Below are positions 1-5,344 of a DNA stretch of 5,417 nucleotides, in pieces. The stretch lies in the NCBI GenBank assembly GCA_023423675.1, contig JAFAFD010000337.1, forward strand, positions 1 through 5,417, written 5' to 3'. Origin of the DNA: Pseudomonadota bacterium (lineage in GTDB: Bacteria; Pseudomonadota; Gammaproteobacteria; Xanthomonadales; Xanthomonadaceae). Under the pieces are notes generated by a model that ran no database searches, was not told the origin of the DNA, and was given only the letters and a program-made list of their open reading frames with translations. The stretch's first letter is position 1, and every line of letters starts with the position of its first letter. The translations under genes were made by a program, and so were the position numbers.

Positions 1-666
1 GGTGTAGATCCCGACAGAATTTTCGCACGTGATGCCGGAATCCCCCTGCTGGCGTGGCCGCTCCGCGCGCGAAATCTCGACGGATTACAGGCGCTACTGG
101 ACAACGGTGCCGATCCGAACGCACGCGCCTACAAGACGGTTGACGGGCGCAGGCTTGGCTACAACAACGCCATGGTTTACGCAGCCAAGATGGACGACCC
201 TCGGTTCCTCGAGCTTCTCCTGAAGCACGGAGGCGACCCCAACACGCGCAACTCCGCCAACGAGACCCTCTTGTTTCAGGCGTTCGTTGCGGGCAATCAG
301 TGGGAAAACGTCAAACTCCTGGTCGAGAACGGCGCTGACGTCAACGAGCAGAATCGAGGCAGTGCTGACACCGTCATCAGCTGGTATACGACTCGCGGAG
401 CATTCGAGCATGCCTACTGGCTCCTTGAGCATGGCGCTGATCCCACTGTAATGCTCACGTCCTCAACCGGCGAACCTGACCGCATGCTTGTCGCCGAACA
501 CATCTACTGGGGCATCACTACGCCCGACCTTCTTCCTTGGCAGAAGAAGTGCCAACAATGGCTGATGGCACGGAACATACCTCGCCCCCCCATGCCCAAA
601 GGAATTCGGGACAAGCGTGAAGCATTTGGCTTCCCGACCAGGGAAGAAGATATCCCGCTGCTGTAA
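1..666 (+). CDS. Ankyrin-repeat protein, 5'-truncated by window edge (upstream tandem copy)
   Basis: The frame is open from base 1 to the TAA at 664-666, giving 221 residues with no start inside the window. An internal ATG at 172 would cut the fold, so it is not the start. Alignment with the downstream copy implies about 62 missing N-terminal residues, presumably including a lipoprotein signal. Ankyrin-type units are visible at about residues 13-42 (ending NGADPNAR), 56-84 (GGDPNTRN), 88-116 (NGADVNE) and 123-149 (EHGADPT). They are followed by a tail of about 45 residues (177-221) containing PWQKKCQQWL, RNIPRPPMP and FPTREEDIPLL, which is not ankyrin. By hand count about 154 of 221 residues match the downstream copy. 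Ankyrin repeats are protein-binding scaffolds; no catalytic motif is seen. Function is not known from the sequence; an immunity or envelope-binding role is only an inference. The stop codon overlaps the ribosome-binding site of the next gene, so the two are co-transcribed. Confidence 0.85.
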   Translation, partial: GVDPDRIFARDAGIPLLAWPLRARNLDGLQALLDNGADPNARAYKTVDGRRLGYNNAMVYAAKMDDPRFLELLLKHGGDPNTRNSANETLLFQAFVAGNQWENVKLLVENGADVNEQNRGSADTVISWYTTRGAFEHAYWLLEHGADPTVMLTSSTGEPDRMLVAEHIYWGITTPDLLPWQKKCQQWLMARNIPRPPMPKGIRDKREAFGFPTREEDIPLL

Positions 667-669
667 GGA
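665..669 (+). promoter_or_regulatory. Shine-Dalgarno of the downstream ankyrin gene, overlapping the preceding stop
   Basis: AAGGA lies 8 bases before the ATG at 678 and shares two bases with the TAA stop of the upstream copy. This fixes the start of the second ankyrin gene and suggests translational coupling of the pair. Confidence 0.6.
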
Positions 670-677
670 TTTTTGAC

Positions 678-1541
678 ATGGATGTTCGCCTGCGACATCT
701 CGTTCTGCCTGCCCTCCTGGCAACAGTTCCGACTCTTCTTTCGGCGTGCGTGCCGCAGTCACTGCACGGCGCTGAGGGCTACTTCGAAGGCAAAGCCTTA
801 CAGCTGGCGATTGCCGCCGAAAGCGGCGACGCCGATGCCATACGTCACATCGTCAAAGAGGAAGGCGTAGATCCGGACAAGACGTTTTCATCGCGCGATG
901 GAATTCCTCTGATCGCATGGCCGCTGCGGGCCCGCAGCATCGGAGGACTGAAAGCCCTTCTCGATCTCGGTGCAGACCCCAACGCCCGCGAGTCCAGGCA
1001 GATGAACGGGCAGTTGATCAACTTCGACAACGCGATGGTCTACGCGGCGAAAATGGACGACCCGCGCTATCTCAATCTCTTACTGAAACACGGTGGTGAT
1101 CCCAATACTCGCAACATCAACAATGAGACGTTGCTGCTGCAGGCGTTTCTCAGCGGAAACCAGTGGAAGAACGTGCAGGTTCTGGTCGAAAACGGGGCCG
1201 ATGTAAACGAATCCAACTTAAGGAGCCTCGGCAGCGACACCGTCCTAAGCTGGTACACAGGGAGAGGCGGGTTCGACTATGCCTACTGGCTGCTGGAGCA
1301 TGGTGCAGATCCCACCATCTCCCAACCTGTGCAGGAGGGATCCGGCAAGACTGCGCGTCAACTGATGGTCGAAGACATCTACTGGGAAATCACCACGCCC
1401 GACAACCTACCCTGGCAGAAGAAGTGCCAACAGTGGTTGGCTGACCGCAACATCCCGCGCCCGCCGATGCCCGAACACATCCGCAGGAAGCGCGAGGCCT
1501 TCAAGTTCCCGACCAGGGAAGAAGACATCCCCCTGCTGTAG
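678..1541 (+). CDS. Ankyrin-repeat lipoprotein (downstream tandem copy)
   Basis: The protein is 287 residues and complete. Residues 1-24 form a lipoprotein signal: positive n-region (R4, R6), hydrophobic core LVLPALLATVPTLL, and lipobox L21-S22-A23-C24, with Cys24 the expected acylated residue. Residue +2 is Val rather than Asp, which favours outer-membrane sorting, leaving the protein facing the periplasm. About five ankyrin-like units follow, near 40-67, 75-103, 118-146, 150-178 and 187-213, with the typical GADPN-type turns, although the usual TPLH is degenerate. Residues 243-287 form a non-ankyrin tail with Trp246, Cys250, the PRPPMP segment and the terminal FPTREEDIPLL, almost identical to the upstream copy. 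The start is supported by AAGGA 8 bases upstream and by the signal peptide beginning at once. No enzymatic motif is seen. Periplasmic ankyrin proteins are known (AnkB of Pseudomonas), but the partner here is unknown. It may be an immunity lipoprotein, an envelope scaffold or something else. Confidence 0.9.
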   Translation: MDVRLRHLVLPALLATVPTLLSACVPQSLHGAEGYFEGKALQLAIAAESGDADAIRHIVKEEGVDPDKTFSSRDGIPLIAWPLRARSIGGLKALLDLGADPNARESRQMNGQLINFDNAMVYAAKMDDPRYLNLLLKHGGDPNTRNINNETLLLQAFLSGNQWKNVQVLVENGADVNESNLRSLGSDTVLSWYTGRGGFDYAYWLLEHGADPTISQPVQEGSGKTARQLMVEDIYWEITTPDNLPWQKKCQQWLADRNIPRPPMPEHIRRKREAFKFPTREEDIPLL

Positions 1542-1543
1542 CC

Positions 1544-1561
1544 TCCGGCTCAACCGCCGGA
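1544..1561. terminator. Weak hairpin between the convergent ankyrin and yegS genes
   Basis: TCCGGC (1544-1549) pairs with GCCGGA (1556-1561) around a 6-base loop. The hairpin starts two bases after the ankyrin stop and covers the yegS stop codon. No T-run follows on either strand, so it is at best a poor terminator, although it is the only structure between two genes that converge with 8 bases between them. Confidence 0.25.
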
Positions 1562-2482
1562 AAGCAGCTCGCAATCTGCCGGCAGGTGCATGCGCACCCG
1601 GCCTGCCACGCAGTCGATGCGGAAACGGCGCGCCTGTACCGGCTCGCCGTCCAGGTTCAATGTCAGTGGCTGCGACGCGTCGATCTGCAACCACGGCAGC
1701 TGCGCGCGGTTCGCCACGCGTTCCAGCGCGGCCTCCTTGCCGCCGGTCAGCATCTGGCCCAGGGTTGCGGCGACCTCGCCGTCCAGTTCGGGCACCACGG
1801 TGACATCCAGCAGGCCGTCATCGATCAGCGCCTGCGGGCACAGCTGCTGGCCACCGCCGGCCTGGCGGCCGTTGCCGATGCCCAGGGCGATGAACCCGCC
1901 TTCCCACTCGAAATCCGGACCGGTGAGGCGCGCGGTGATCGGCTCGATGCGGCCCAGCTTGGCAATGCCGGTGATGACATAGGCCAGCCCGCCCAGCATC
2001 TTCTTCAGGCCTGCGTCGGTTTCCACGGTCACCTGGGTACCAAAGCCGCCGCTGGCGAGGTTGGCGCACCACCAGCGCTTGCCATCGGCGTCGACACGCA
2101 GCAGATCGATGGGGCGCGCCGACACGCGCGTGACCAGCGCGAACGCTTCTTCCGGATCCGTGGGGATGCCGGCCGACGTGGCGAAATCGTTGGCCGTGCC
2201 CATTGGCACCAGTGCCAGCGATGGCAGCGTGCCGGCCGGCTCTTCGCGATGGGCCAGAGTTTCGGCCACCGCACTGAGGGTGCCATCACCGCCTGCGGCC
2301 ACGATCACATCCACGCCCTGGTCGATGGCTTCGGCCACGTAGCGCTCGGCGTCGCCCTCTTCCCAGGTCACACGCACTTCCAGCTGCACCCCCTGCCCGC
2401 GCCAGTGGCCAACCGCATTGCGCAGGTCATCATCGCCAGCGGATTTACCGTTGAGTATCAGGCGCCAGCGCGGGGTGGTCAT
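1550..2482 (-). CDS. yegS: Lipid kinase YegS (diacylglycerol-kinase-fold family)
   Basis: The chosen product is 310 residues, against about 299 in E. coli YegS, which it matches along its length. The family uses ATP to phosphorylate lipid substrates, and E. coli YegS phosphorylates phosphatidylglycerol in vitro. Visible motifs are LILNGK (8-13), the nucleotide-binding GGDGT (64-68), GTANDF (95-100), the YegS-specific [16 protein letters not shown] (201-216), DDGLLDV (221-227) and NLDGEP (276-281). There is no signal peptide, so it acts in the cytoplasm at the inner membrane face. An ATG 36 bases further upstream (2518) is in frame, but it adds residues without homology and has no ribosome-binding site. 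The chosen ATG has GGAAA 7 bases upstream on the minus strand and opens directly with the [12 protein letters not shown] segment. It is last in the minus-strand gene row but separated from the acetyltransferase gene by 217 bases, so it probably has its own promoter. The physiological substrate is uncertain. Confidence 0.95.
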   Translation of the reverse strand: MTTPRWRLILNGKSAGDDDLRNAVGHWRGQGVQLEVRVTWEEGDAERYVAEAIDQGVDVIVAAGGDGTLSAVAETLAHREEPAGTLPSLALVPMGTANDFATSAGIPTDPEEAFALVTRVSARPIDLLRVDADGKRWWCANLASGGFGTQVTVETDAGLKKMLGGLAYVITGIAKLGRIEPITARLTGPDFEWEGGFIALGIGNGRQAGGGQQLCPQALIDDGLLDVTVVPELDGEVAATLGQMLTGGKEAALERVANRAQLPWLQIDASQPLTLNLDGEPVQARRFRIDCVAGRVRMHLPADCELLSGG

Positions 2483-2489
2483 GCAGGTG

Positions 2490-2518
2490 TTTCCAATGGG
2501 GATGGCACAGGCTATCAA
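2490..2518 (+). promoter_or_regulatory. Possible promoter for a plus-strand small RNA
   Basis: TTTCCA (2490-2495) and TATCAA (2513-2518) are spaced 17 bases apart, and each matches the sigma-70 consensus at four of six positions. The predicted start is near 2525. It is named only because a terminator-ended, hairpin-rich stretch follows. The -35 part overlaps the yegS ribosome-binding site on the other strand, so the match may be chance. Confidence 0.25.
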
Positions 2519-2549
2519 TCGTGCGTTCGCGGCCAGTGAACGCCAGGCG

Positions 2550-2573
2550 GTAGATCCACGCCATGCGTGGATG
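2550..2573 (+). repeat. GTAG-headed REP element (SMAG type)
   Basis: GTAG (2550-2553) is followed directly by an 8-bp perfect stem, ATCCACGC (2554-2561) and GCGTGGAT (2565-2572), with a CAT loop. A GTAG head plus an imperfect or perfect short palindrome is the hallmark of the REP elements abundant in Stenotrophomonas maltophilia, mobilised by the RAYT family of tyrosine transposases. It is a single copy here, with no second inverted copy nearby. In other genomes such elements sit between genes and affect mRNA stability or termination. Confidence 0.7.
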
Positions 2574-2665
2574 TCATGCAGATGTCATGGCCGGCCTGGA
2601 GAATGGAAGGCCATAGCAGGGAAGACGGATGGAGGCAGGATCAGCCTCCCACGAATGCAGCAGGG

Positions 2666-2696
2666 CCGCGCCAGCGTTTGGCGCGGTCTTTTTTTT
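2666..2696 (+). terminator. Strong intrinsic terminator, plus-strand orientation
   Basis: CCGCGCCA (2666-2673) pairs perfectly with TGGCGCGG (2679-2686) around a 5-base loop, followed by TC and eight T (2689-2696). On the minus strand the bases after the stem are not T-rich, so it should not efficiently stop transcripts of the acetyltransferase gene, whose stop codon lies 3 bases beyond the T-run. Its orientation therefore calls for a plus-strand transcript. Confidence 0.85.
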
Positions 2697-2699
2697 GCT

Positions 2700-3182
2700 T
2701 CAGCCGTTGGCGAAATCGTGCAGCGCCTGGCCCTGCAGCCGGTACACGGTCCACTCGTCCTGCGGCCTGGCGCCGGCGGCGGTATAGAACTCGATGGCCG
2801 GGGTGTTCCAGTCCAGCACCGACCATTCGAAGCGACCGCAGCCCTCGGCCACGGCCTGGCGCGCGATGTACTTCAGCAGCGCCTTGCCGGCGCCGACGCC
2901 GCGCTTTTCCTGGCTGACGTACAGGTCTTCCAGGTAGATGCCCTTGCGGCCCAGCCAGGTCGAGTAGTTGTAGAAATACACCGCATAGCCGATGGCCTCG
3001 CCGTCGGCTTCGCAGATCAGCGCGCGGGCGGTGGCCTCGGCGCCGAACAGGCTCTCGGCGATGCCGATCTCATCGGTCTGCACCGAATGCTCGGCCTTCT
3101 CGTAGATGGCCAGCTCGCGGATGAAATGCAGGATCAGGCCAGCATCGGCCACGGTGGCCGGACGGATGTTCAATAGTGCCAT
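2700..3182 (-). CDS. GNAT-family N-acetyltransferase, spermidine/spermine or thialysine acetyltransferase-like (SSAT type)
   Basis: The protein is 160 residues, full length for the SSAT group, which transfers acetyl from acetyl-CoA to a primary amine of polyamines or lysine analogues in the cytoplasm. The N-terminus IRPATVADA (6-14) is the usual first strand and helix. Residues 83-89 (YLEDLYV) are the central GNAT strand. R94-G-V-G-A-G99 is the pyrophosphate-binding R-x-x-G-x-G loop. L123-D-W-N126 followed by FY (132-133) matches the SSAT motif in which this Tyr is the general acid. These features resemble human SAT1/SAT2 more than generic RimI-type enzymes. The substrate cannot be read from the sequence. 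The start at 3182 is the only ATG ahead of the domain, because a stop lies in frame in the leader. There is no Shine-Dalgarno: the leader is a large inverted repeat ending 5 bases before the ATG. It is preceded by rpe, 58 bases upstream. Confidence 0.92.
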   Translation of the reverse strand: MALLNIRPATVADAGLILHFIRELAIYEKAEHSVQTDEIGIAESLFGAEATARALICEADGEAIGYAVYFYNYSTWLGRKGIYLEDLYVSQEKRGVGAGKALLKYIARQAVAEGCGRFEWSVLDWNTPAIEFYTAAGARPQDEWTVYRLQGQALHDFANG

Positions 3183-3187
3183 ATGCG

Positions 3188-3240
3188 CAAAAGGGGACGG
3201 AGGGGATTAATCGAGCTTAATCCCCTCCGTCCCCATTTTG
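3188..3240. repeat. Large inverted repeat filling the rpe-acetyltransferase gap; possible bidirectional terminator
   Basis: An 18-bp perfect stem (3193-3210 with 3217-3234; left arm starts GGGGACGG and ends ATTAA) encloses a 6-base loop. After one bulged A (3235) the pairing continues for five more bases, CAAAA (3188-3192) with TTTTG (3236-3240). Reading on the minus strand, the stem closes with TTTT, as in an intrinsic terminator for rpe; on the plus strand it closes with ATTTT. The element abuts the rpe stop codon (3241) and ends 5 bases before the acetyltransferase ATG. From memory, G-rich palindromes of this GGGGACGGAGGGGATTAA type recur in Xanthomonadaceae and other genomes near Y1 (IS200-like/RAYT) transposases, so it may be a dispersed mobile palindrome. 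Confidence 0.8.
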
Positions 3241-3915
3241 TCAGCGGGCGGCGGCGACGTTCGCGCGCATCTGCGCGATCACGTCCTGGTAGCTGGTCTT
3301 GGCGTTGAAGATGGCCGAGCCGGCCACGAAGGTGTCGGCGCCGGCGGCGGCGATCGCGCCGATGTTGTCGGCCTTCACGCCACCGTCGATCTCCAGGCGG
3401 ATGTCCTTGCCGCTGGCATCGATCTTCTGGCGGACCACGCGCAGCTTGTCCAGCGCCGAGGGAATGAAGGCCTGGCCGCCGAAGCCCGGGTTGACCGACA
3501 TCAGCAGCACCAGGTCCAGGTCATCCAGCACCCAGTCCAGGATGTCCACCGGGGTGGCCGGGTTCAGCACCAGGCCCGGCTTGCAGCCCAGCGAACGGAT
3601 CAGCTGGATCGTGCGGTGCGGGTGGCGGCTGGCCTCCGGGTGGAAGCTGATGTAGGTGGCACCGGCCTCGGCGAAGTCCGGGATGATGCGGTCCACCGGC
3701 TCGACCATCAGGTGTACGTCGATCGGCGCGGTGACGCCGTGCTTGCGCAGGGCCTGGCAGACCATCGGGCCGATGGTCAGGTTGGGCACGTAATGGTTGT
3801 CCATCACGTCGAAGTGGACCCAGTCCGCACCGGCGGCCAGGACGTTGTCCACTTCCTCGCCCAGGCGGGCGAAATCGGCGGACAGGATGGACGGGGCGAT
3901 GAGGCAGTTGGACAT
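3241..3915 (-). CDS. rpe: Ribulose-phosphate 3-epimerase
   Basis: The protein is 224 residues, the normal length, and closely resembles E. coli Rpe throughout. It interconverts D-ribulose 5-phosphate and D-xylulose 5-phosphate in the pentose phosphate pathway, as a cytoplasmic metal-dependent TIM barrel. The substrate-site start APSILSADF (7-15) is intact. The metal ligands are H34 and D36 in [14 protein letters not shown]68 in DVHLM and D177 in LEIDGGV; D36 and D177 are the acid/base pair. Phosphate-binding loops are G144-F-G-G147 and G199-S200. The ATG at 3915 has AAGG (plus coordinates 3924-3927) 8 bases upstream. The gene follows the J-domain gene by 31 bases in the same direction, so the two are probably one transcript. 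The strong inverted repeat immediately after its stop probably ends or attenuates that transcript. Confidence 0.98.
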   Translation of the reverse strand: MSNCLIAPSILSADFARLGEEVDNVLAAGADWVHFDVMDNHYVPNLTIGPMVCQALRKHGVTAPIDVHLMVEPVDRIIPDFAEAGATYISFHPEASRHPHRTIQLIRSLGCKPGLVLNPATPVDILDWVLDDLDLVLLMSVNPGFGGQAFIPSALDKLRVVRQKIDASGKDIRLEIDGGVKADNIGAIAAAGADTFVAGSAIFNAKTSYQDVIAQMRANVAAAR

Positions 3916-3946
3916 GGCCGGGGCCTTGGAGACGGGGGAAAGGGGG

Positions 3947-4276
3947 TCAGCGCTTGCGCAGCGTCTTGATGCGGTCGTAGGCGGCGTTGATCCGCCGCGA
4001 CTTCTGCTCGGCCTGCTGCTGCAGCTCGGGGGCCGCGCCGCCGAGCTTGTCGGGGTGGTACTGGGAAATGAGCTTGCGGTAGGCCCGCTCGACCTCGGCG
4101 TCGGTGGCCTCGGAGGTCAGCCCCAGCTCCCGGTACGGGTTTTCCTTGTTCAGGCGGAACCAGTCCGAGTCGAAGGCATGGCCGAGCAGCAGGCCGATGA
4201 CCGCACCGAACAGCGGATTGGGCCGGAACAGCAGGGCCCCGGCGATGAAACCGAGCAGTTTTCCGTACCAGCGCAT
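3947..4276 (-). CDS. Minimal DjlA-like membrane-anchored J-domain protein
   Basis: The chosen product is 109 residues. Residues 1-36 ([10 protein letters not shown] onward) align with the membrane start of E. coli DjlA (MQYWGKIIGV), including a glycine zipper G24-x3-G28-x3-G32 followed by GHAFD, matching GHMFD of DjlA. A J domain follows at about 46-109: YRELGL, helix II with [14 protein letters not shown] and the HPD motif at 74-76, then helix III with [12 protein letters not shown] domains stimulate Hsp70 ATPase, so the likely partner is DnaK at the inner membrane. DjlA of E. coli is 271 residues because a TerB-like domain lies between the two parts; that domain is absent here. An upstream in-frame ATG (4312) adds 12 residues (MSIHFAGRPWGA) and cannot be excluded. 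The chosen start fits the DjlA alignment, though neither start has a good ribosome-binding site. It lies 31 bases ahead of rpe and diverges from purC. Confidence 0.88.
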   Translation of the reverse strand: MRWYGKLLGFIAGALLFRPNPLFGAVIGLLLGHAFDSDWFRLNKENPYRELGLTSEATDAEVERAYRKLISQYHPDKLGGAAPELQQQAEQKSRRINAAYDRIKTLRKR

Positions 4277-4317
4277 GGCGCCCCAGGGTCGACCGGCGAA
4301 ATGGATGCTCATTTTAC

Positions 4318-4346
4318 GTCACAGCGGGCACGGACCGCTTTACACT
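4318..4346 (+). promoter_or_regulatory. Candidate purC promoter
   Basis: GTCACA (4318-4323) and TACACT (4341-4346) are spaced 17 bases apart, each matching four of six consensus sigma-70 positions. The start would fall near 4353, about 65 bases before the purC GTG. It lies in the divergent gap shared with the J-domain gene. No PUR-box-like operator was recognised. Confidence 0.35.
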
Positions 4347-4351
4347 AGGCC

Positions 4352-4369
4352 GCCCGCTGGTCAGCGGGC
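4352..4369 (+). promoter_or_regulatory. Hairpin in the purC leader
   Basis: GCCCGCT (4352-4358) pairs with AGCGGGC (4363-4369) around a GGTC loop. It would lie at the very 5' end of the purC mRNA if the predicted start is right. The same 8 bases CAGCGGGC also occur at 4322-4329, so the DNA could pair two ways, but the first copy lies in the promoter and would not be in the RNA. No T-run follows, so it is not a terminator. Confidence 0.3.
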
Positions 4370-4407
4370 CCGCCGGGTCCGTTGGGCAGCCGTATCGACA
4401 ACGCCCC

Positions 4408-4412
4408 AGGAG
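4408..4412 (+). promoter_or_regulatory. Shine-Dalgarno that fixes the purC GTG start
   Basis: AGGAG sits 5 bases before the GTG at 4418. It excludes the in-frame TTG at 4382, and the GTG at 4412 overlaps it. The protein from 4418 begins [19 protein letters not shown], as in Xanthomonas PurC. Confidence 0.8.
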
Positions 4413-4417
4413 TGCCC

Positions 4418-5344
4418 GTGCCAACCACGCTGTTGCAATCCGATCTCCCCGGCCTGCCCTTGCGCCATCGCGGCAAGGTGCGTGATGTGTTCGATATCCC
4501 GCGCGAGCGGCTGCCTGCAGGGACCCCGCCGGGCGACTACCTGCTCATGGTGGCCACCGATCGCCTGTCGGCGTTCGACGTGGTCCTGCCCGACCCGATC
4601 CCGGGCAAGGGCGAGATGCTCTGCCAGGTGTCCAACTTCTGGTTCGCCAAGACCGCCCACCTGATGCCCAACCACCTGACCGGCATCGACGTGGCCAGCG
4701 TGCTGCCCGAGGGCGTGGACCCGGCCCTGTACGCCAAGCGTGCGGTGGTCACCCGCAAGCTGAAGCCGGTGCAGGTGGAGGCGATCGCCCGCGGTTACCT
4801 GATCGGCAGCGGCTGGAAGGACTACCAGCGCACCGGCAAGGTCAGCGGCATCGACCTGCCCGACGGCCTGCGCCAGGCCGAGCAGCTGCCCGAGCCGATC
4901 TTCACCCCGTCCACCAAGGCCGCCGTCGGCGACCACGACGAGAACATCGATTTCGATGCGATGGTCAAGCAGGTGGGCGCGGACCTGGCCGAGCGCGTGC
5001 GCGATGCCACCCTGCGCATCTACAAGTTCGCGGCGGACTACGCCCGTGAGCGCGGCATCATCCTGGCCGATACCAAGTTCGAGTTCGGTACCGATGCCGA
5101 TGGCCGTCTGTACATCATGGACGAGATGCTGACCCCGGATTCCTCGCGTTACTGGCCGGCCGACGAGTACGAAGTGGGCACCAGCCCCCCGAGCTACGAC
5201 AAGCAGTTCGTGCGTGACTACCTGGAGACGCTGGACTTGGGCAAGACCGCCCCGGGCCCGAACATCCCGGCGGAAATCATCGAGCGCACCCGCGCGCGCT
5301 ATGCAGAGGCGCTGCAGCGGCTGGCCGGGATCTCGGTCGACTGA
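4418..5344 (+). CDS. purC: Phosphoribosylaminoimidazole-succinocarboxamide (SAICAR) synthase
   Basis: The protein is 308 residues from a GTG start. It catalyses the ATP-dependent joining of CAIR and L-aspartate to give SAICAR in de novo purine synthesis, in the cytoplasm. It belongs to the longer, yeast Ade1-like form (about 300 residues) rather than the roughly 240-residue E. coli form. Motifs in order are RGKVRDVFD (18-26, nucleotide-binding strand), ATDRLSAFD (46-54), [14 protein letters not shown] (120-133, first SAICAR synthase signature), PIFTPSTKA with GDHDENI (160-177), [10 protein letters not shown] (215-224, second signature, metal/ATP region) and [12 protein letters not shown] (235-246). 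All expected residues are present and the C-terminus is complete. The start choice rests on AGGAG 5 bases upstream and on homology beginning just after it. It is transcribed divergently from the J-domain/rpe pair, with a probable own promoter at 4318-4346. Confidence 0.98.
   Translation: MPTTLLQSDLPGLPLRHRGKVRDVFDIPRERLPAGTPPGDYLLMVATDRLSAFDVVLPDPIPGKGEMLCQVSNFWFAKTAHLMPNHLTGIDVASVLPEGVDPALYAKRAVVTRKLKPVQVEAIARGYLIGSGWKDYQRTGKVSGIDLPDGLRQAEQLPEPIFTPSTKAAVGDHDENIDFDAMVKQVGADLAERVRDATLRIYKFAADYARERGIILADTKFEFGTDADGRLYIMDEMLTPDSSRYWPADEYEVGTSPPSYDKQFVRDYLETLDLGKTAPGPNIPAEIIERTRARYAEALQRLAGISVD

Larger units (their letters stand above)
2525..2696 (+). ncRNA. Candidate structured small RNA ending in an intrinsic terminator
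   Basis: No gene fills the gap between the yegS start and the acetyltransferase stop. Read on the plus strand it holds four successive hairpins: the REP stem (2554-2572), ATGGCC/GGCCAT (2587-2592 with 2609-2614), GGAGGC/GCCTCC (2631-2636 with 2644-2649), and an 8-bp GC stem followed by eight T (2666-2696). The terminator faces away from yegS and has no plus-strand coding gene upstream to serve, since everything plus-strand before it is antisense to yegS. A short transcript of about 170 nt from the weak promoter at 2490-2518 would explain it. An alternative is that the terminator blocks antisense read-through. No RNA family was recognised. The 5' end is a guess. Confidence 0.35.

Noticed and set aside
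2483..2518. Twelve-residue N-terminal extension of YegS from the ATG at 2518
   Set aside because: No ribosome-binding site ahead of it, while the internal ATG has GGAAA at good spacing and begins where homology begins.
1586..2539. Long plus-strand open frame (317 codons) opposite yegS
   Set aside because: It is fully antisense to a clear YegS, is rich in H, Q, R and A as expected from the reverse of GC3-biased codons, and shows no family motif or ribosome-binding site.
2563..2616. Seventeen-codon plus-strand frame starting in the REP loop
   Set aside because: No Shine-Dalgarno at proper distance and the start lies within a stable stem; nothing but length supports it.
3188..3240. CRISPR repeat or attachment site
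   Set aside because: Single palindrome, no spaced copies, no tRNA or integrase in the window.
3238..3969. Plus-strand open frame (243 codons) opposite rpe
   Set aside because: Shadow of rpe: composition is dominated by V, H, G, A, D and R with no recognisable domain, and it starts in the inverted repeat.
4382..4417. TTG start giving a longer PurC
   Set aside because: AGGAG 5 bases before GTG 4418 and homology both place the start at 4418.
4361..4936. Minus-strand open frame (191 codons) opposite purC
   Set aside because: Antisense shadow of an unmistakable PurC; no motif or ribosome-binding site.
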